Source: Saprospiraceae bacterium | GTDB taxonomy: Bacteria; Bacteroidota; Bacteroidia; Chitinophagales; Saprospiraceae | DNA: 9,889 bases | Assembly: GCA_007125435.1 (NCBI GenBank) | Contig: SLDF01000407.1 | Span: 1 to 9,889, forward strand | Direction: 5' to 3' | Shown here: positions 7,678 to 9,889 of the stretch, piece by piece | Numbering within the stretch: the stretch's first letter is position 1 | Layout of the letters: every line of letters starts with the position of its first letter | Notes under the pieces: generated by a model | What the model saw: only the letters and a program-made list of their open reading frames with translations | The model's database searches: none | Told to the model about the DNA's origin: nothing | Program-made: the position numbers and the translations under genes

Positions 7678-8163
7678 ATGAGTATAGAAAAAAACACAAA
7701 TGAAATAGATGCTGTTGTCAAAAAAGTCAACAGGCAAATGAGCGTGCTAAGCTGGGTCATGGTCTTTATGGTCATAGGTGTCTTGGTTATTATTTTCGGA
7801 CAACCATTAATTTCTTCAAATGGAAGTTTACAAGAAACCATGACAGTTGCAGCTGATGAGGACGACGACTTTTATGAAATCGTTGATGGTAAAGAGGTTT
7901 CATCTGGTCTCATTGTTGGAGAAAACTGGGAGTTAGTAAAGACACACTGTACAAGTTGCCACTCTGCACAGCTGATCACCCAAAACAAAGCCACTAAAGA
8001 AGGATGGGACCACACGATAAAATGGATGCAGGAAAGTCAAAACCTCTGGGACTTGGGTGATGATCATGAGGGTGTGGTAGAATACCTAGCTACCTACTAT
8101 GGCCCCGGTGATTCAGGTAGAAGGAGTCAGCTTGTCGTCAATGAATGGTACGAAATTGAATAA
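7678..8163 (+). CDS. Membrane-anchored monoheme cytochrome c, likely electron acceptor of the sulfite dehydrogenase
   Basis: The product has 161 residues. Residues 1-20 are charged and cytoplasmic, 21-41 form one hydrophobic segment (WVMVFMVIGVLVIIF at its core), and an acidic linker near 60-70 (EDDDFYEIVD) leads to a small cytochrome c domain. That domain has one heme-attachment motif, CTSCH (91-95), with His95 as the proximal ligand; Met117 in KWMQES is the likely distal ligand, and VVEYLATYYGP (133-143) is the closing helix. The hydrophobic segment has no obvious cleavage site, so it probably anchors the protein with the heme domain in the periplasm. The gene starts 12 bases after the sulfite dehydrogenase stop, which points to co-transcription and a SorT-SorU or SorA-SorB type electron transfer pair. 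In the Sor systems I know, the cytochrome is soluble, so the anchor is a variation. No strong Shine-Dalgarno is seen. Confidence 0.9.
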   Translation: MSIEKNTNEIDAVVKKVNRQMSVLSWVMVFMVIGVLVIIFGQPLISSNGSLQETMTVAADEDDDFYEIVDGKEVSSGLIVGENWELVKTHCTSCHSAQLITQNKATKEGWDHTIKWMQESQNLWDLGDDHEGVVEYLATYYGPGDSGRRSQLVVNEWYEIE

Positions 8164-8504
8164 CTTTTTTTCTAATAACTTTTGACTCGCCGATACAGGT
8201 ATTGCTTTACATTTCGAACACTTAACCAATTGCAAGTCAGCATTATACAATTGCACCTCTATCTGAGTAATATTGATATACAGTAATGTATACGTACAAT
8301 GAATGGCTTTTGCGCAAACCAATTTGTAGTAAATTACGTATAGTACTATGTAAATGATACTAAACATATTTTGCACAAGGTGTTAAACATATAGTATATT
8401 TGCAATTTAGACAGCACACGATTTATCACCAATTATTTAAAGTCTGTAAATCAGATATATCATTATTTAGATGTTTGAATACAGATGAGTAGGATTTGAC
8501 GAAT
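8164..8504. other. AT-rich intergenic region with short palindromes upstream of the phosphatase gene
   Basis: No gene is supported in these 341 bases. There is a T-run at 8165-8171 right after the cytochrome stop but no hairpin before it. Three short inverted repeats lie in a row: TATAC/GTATA (8277-8281 and 8288-8292), the perfect palindrome TTTGCGCAAA (8309-8318), and TTAC-gt-ATAGTACTAT-GTAA (8334-8353), whose core ATAGTACTAT is a perfect palindrome. They sit upstream of the best promoter in the window (8370-8402), where operator sites could lie. AT-rich sequence yields short palindromes by chance, so this is tentative. Confidence 0.4.
8370..8402 (+). promoter_or_regulatory. Promoter of the CpsB-type phosphatase gene
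   Basis: TTTG (8370-8373), a 21-base spacer and TATATTTG (8395-8402) match both halves of the Bacteroidota housekeeping promoter (TTTG, 17-23 bases, TAnnTTTG). The predicted transcript starts near 8409 and leaves a leader of about 95 bases before the ATG at 8505. It is the only candidate in the window with both elements at consensus spacing. Confidence 0.65.
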
Positions 8505-9233
8505 ATGCTATCAACTTTTAATATTGATATTTGGCCTTTCAATAAGGGCAGGACAACAACACAATCTATTGGAGAACAGCTCAAAACCGACTACCATGCG
8601 CATTGGTTGCCTGGCATAGACGATGGGGCTAAGACTATGGGGGATGCCCTTGAAATGATCAAGCGCTTTGAAAGTCTTGGTTATCAGAAATTGGTAGCGA
8701 CCCCTCATATTATGTTTGACCTTTATCCCAATACACCTGAATTGATTCGCACCAGACTTGAAGAAGTCAAAGAAGCAGTTCGCAAAGCAGGAATTCAAAT
8801 AGAGCTAGAAGCCGCGGCAGAATACATGCTTGATGAAGGTTTTAATGACCATGTTGACAATGGTGGTTTACTGTGCATTAGAAAAAACTGGGTACTTGTA
8901 GAGCAATCCACATTAAATGCTTCTCCGGGCGTCACTAATACGCTATTTAAACTACAAATCAAAGGCTATCAGCCCGTCATTGCCCATCCTGAAAGATATG
9001 GCTATCTCCAGACAGCTAACCTTGACAAATTTAAGGACTTCAAACATTCCGGTTGTTTACTACAGCTCAATGCATTGTCTCTTACAGGCTATTATGGTAA
9101 ACCTACTCAGTTACTCGCTGAGGCCCTTCTCAAAAACAAGCTCTATAGCTTAGTCGGATCAGATGCCCACCATATGCGTCACCTCGACAAGCTCTCTACC
9201 TTCAACATAAATGTCAGTGAACTGAAGCATTAA
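8505..9233 (+). CDS. Tyrosine-protein phosphatase, CpsB/CapC/YwqE type (PHP superfamily)
   Basis: The 242-residue protein is predicted to be a metal-dependent phosphatase that dephosphorylates a Wzc/CpsD-type tyrosine kinase and so controls capsule or exopolysaccharide chain export. The metal-binding motifs of the PHP fold are complete: DYHAHWLPGIDDG (29-41, with His31 and His33), VATPHI (64-69, His68), EAAAEYMLDE (102-111), IAHPERYGY (159-167, His161) and GSDAHH (218-223, Asp220 and His222). The length is normal for the family. ATG 8505 is chosen over the in-frame TTG at 8496; the difference is three residues. It has its own promoter. No kinase or Wzx/Wzy gene is in the window, but two glycosyltransferases about 6 kb to the left suggest a broader polysaccharide neighbourhood. 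No signal peptide is present, so it acts in the cytoplasm. Confidence 0.93.
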   Translation: MLSTFNIDIWPFNKGRTTTQSIGEQLKTDYHAHWLPGIDDGAKTMGDALEMIKRFESLGYQKLVATPHIMFDLYPNTPELIRTRLEEVKEAVRKAGIQIELEAAAEYMLDEGFNDHVDNGGLLCIRKNWVLVEQSTLNASPGVTNTLFKLQIKGYQPVIAHPERYGYLQTANLDKFKDFKHSGCLLQLNALSLTGYYGKPTQLLAEALLKNKLYSLVGSDAHHMRHLDKLSTFNINVSELKH

Positions 9234-9355
9234 TTGCTCATTTGTTGGAATGCTATAGAGCTGGTTAATATGCCATCAGACTACCTCTTATAATCCATAA
9301 AATAAGCGTTATTAGGTTTATAGAAATATGACCGATCACTGCGGGGTGTATTTCA

Positions 9356-9694
9356 TTTTATCGCTTTGGGCATCACCCTTTGGGTCGCTACGTTCCAGGG
9401 CTCCCTGAACGGTCGGCCTCAGCTTCGCTATCGCTACGCTGAGTCTGGCTCCTGCGTCGCCACCCTTACACATCGCTGATGCAATACCCGAAAAAACGAC
9501 ATTTTGAAATGCACCTTCATTGCGTTTGTTCTGCTGCATTGCATCAGCGCTGCGGAGCAGGTCACGAGCGGTAGGGAGTGAGTCCGAAGGACCGAGCGAA
9601 TAGCGAGCCTCGAAGCATAGCGACCCATCTCACTTCTCATCCTCAATGCATTGGGGATGAGAGGTGAGATGGGTGATGCCCAAAGTGAATAAAT
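9356..9694. repeat. Nested inverted-repeat element of about 340 bases, no coding capacity
   Basis: The ends are inverted repeats: CTTTGGGCATCACCC (9364-9378) is the exact reverse complement of 9671-9685, and the pairing extends outward to 9356 and 9694 with one G-T pair and one bulged base. Inside lie GGGTCGCTA (9382-9390) against TAGCGACCC (9618-9626), CGCTGATGCAAT (9474-9485) against ATTGCATCAGCG (9538-9549), a hairpin around CAGGG...CCCTG (9391-9411), CTCAGC/GCTGAG (9419-9442) and the long hairpin at 9624-9673. The arms are richer in GC than the flanks. This is like a non-autonomous palindromic mobile element or a structured RNA. No target-site duplication was identified and no transposase is adjacent. 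The small frames across it are most likely by-products of the palindromes. Confidence 0.7.
9624..9673. repeat. Long near-perfect hairpin inside the palindromic element
   Basis: CCC plus ATCTCACTTCTCATCC (9624-9642) pairs with GGATGAGAGGTGAGAT plus GGG (9655-9673) over 19 base pairs with a single G-T pair. The loop contains the palindrome CAATGCATTG, so the stem can continue almost to the centre. No T-run follows, so it is not a typical terminator. The outer CCC and GGG can also pair with the element's other arms, so alternative folds compete. Confidence 0.75.
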
Positions 9695-9769
9695 TAAACC
9701 CGAATAAAAACGAAGAATAAAAGTTTTGACTCTATGATCTAGTTTTAGAAAGCTGAGTTAGCCTCTTGG

Positions 9770-9889
9770 TCAGTCGCCCCAGTTAAGGGCTTTATAAATC
9801 AAGTAATGAGCCCGTGGTCGGTAGTTGTATTTAGAAAAGCGATTGTTTTGCATAGTCGGAAAAACGCGATTACTCAGCATGACGAATGT
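9770..9889 (-). other. Possible 3' end of a gene entering from the right edge (weak)
   Basis: On the minus strand a frame is open from the right edge for 39 codons to a TGA at 9770-9772; the last residues read YRPRAHYLIYKALNWGD. I do not recognise the sequence. An open stretch this short is expected by chance fairly often, and the opposite strand is open over the same span too. It is recorded only so that the adjoining sequence can be checked. Apart from this, 9695-9889 shows nothing I can name. Confidence 0.12.

Noticed and set aside
6406..8163. SoxCD of the thiosulfate-oxidising Sox complex
   Set aside because: The cytochrome has a single heme, unlike the diheme SoxD, the Moco protein motifs (ECGGNGR, GAVSCARWTGV) differ from the SoxC pattern I recall, and no soxXYZAB genes are present.
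8113..8376. An 87-codon minus-strand frame with a CSKC pair
   Set aside because: It overlaps the 3' end of the cytochrome gene, is rich in AT-driven residues (I, Y, L, K) and has no recognisable domain. The Cys pair alone is not enough.
9336..9646. Two small minus-strand frames (9336-9539 and 9434-9646) as genes
   Set aside because: They lie within the nested inverted repeats and overlap one another; the lack of stops is a by-product of GC-rich palindromes.

Overview
The window looks like a chromosomal segment of a member of the Bacteroidota, perhaps a marine or environmental Saprospiria/Cytophagia-type lineage; the lineage below phylum level is a guess. The evidence is a long type 2 isoleucyl-tRNA synthetase of the kind usual in this phylum, several upstream matches to the Bacteroidota housekeeping promoter (TTTG ... 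TAnnTTTG), the general lack of strong Shine-Dalgarno sequences, and moderate-to-low GC by eye. No rRNA, tRNA, CRISPR array, integrase or intact transposase gene was seen.

Layout. Bases 1-2317 (+) hold the end of a surface-polysaccharide operon: a family 4 glycosyltransferase cut by the left edge, then a second one that starts inside it at a TTG codon. Bases 2326-5739 (-) hold ileS, convergent with the glycosyltransferases and only 8 bases from the second one. Bases 5740-6405 are a gene-free divergent spacer with candidate ileS promoters, small hairpins and a GC-rich block that resembles a dispersed intergenic repeat. Bases 6406-8163 (+) are a two-gene unit: a Tat-exported molybdopterin sulfite dehydrogenase of the SorT/SorA type, followed after 12 bases by a membrane-anchored monoheme cytochrome c that is its likely electron acceptor. 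Bases 8164-8504 are AT-rich, with several short palindromes and the best promoter in the window. Bases 8505-9233 (+) encode a CpsB/CapC/YwqE-type PHP-family tyrosine-protein phosphatase, a regulator typical of capsule or exopolysaccharide export. Bases 9234-9889 carry no recognisable gene but contain a roughly 340-base nested inverted-repeat element (9356-9694).

The working picture is a surface-polysaccharide neighbourhood (glycosyltransferases on the left, tyrosine phosphatase on the right) split by a housekeeping gene and a sulfite-oxidation pair. Sulfite would be oxidised in the periplasm and its electrons passed to the anchored cytochrome and on to a terminal oxidase. I found no convincing new multi-gene system. 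The least explained object is the nested palindromic element at the right end.
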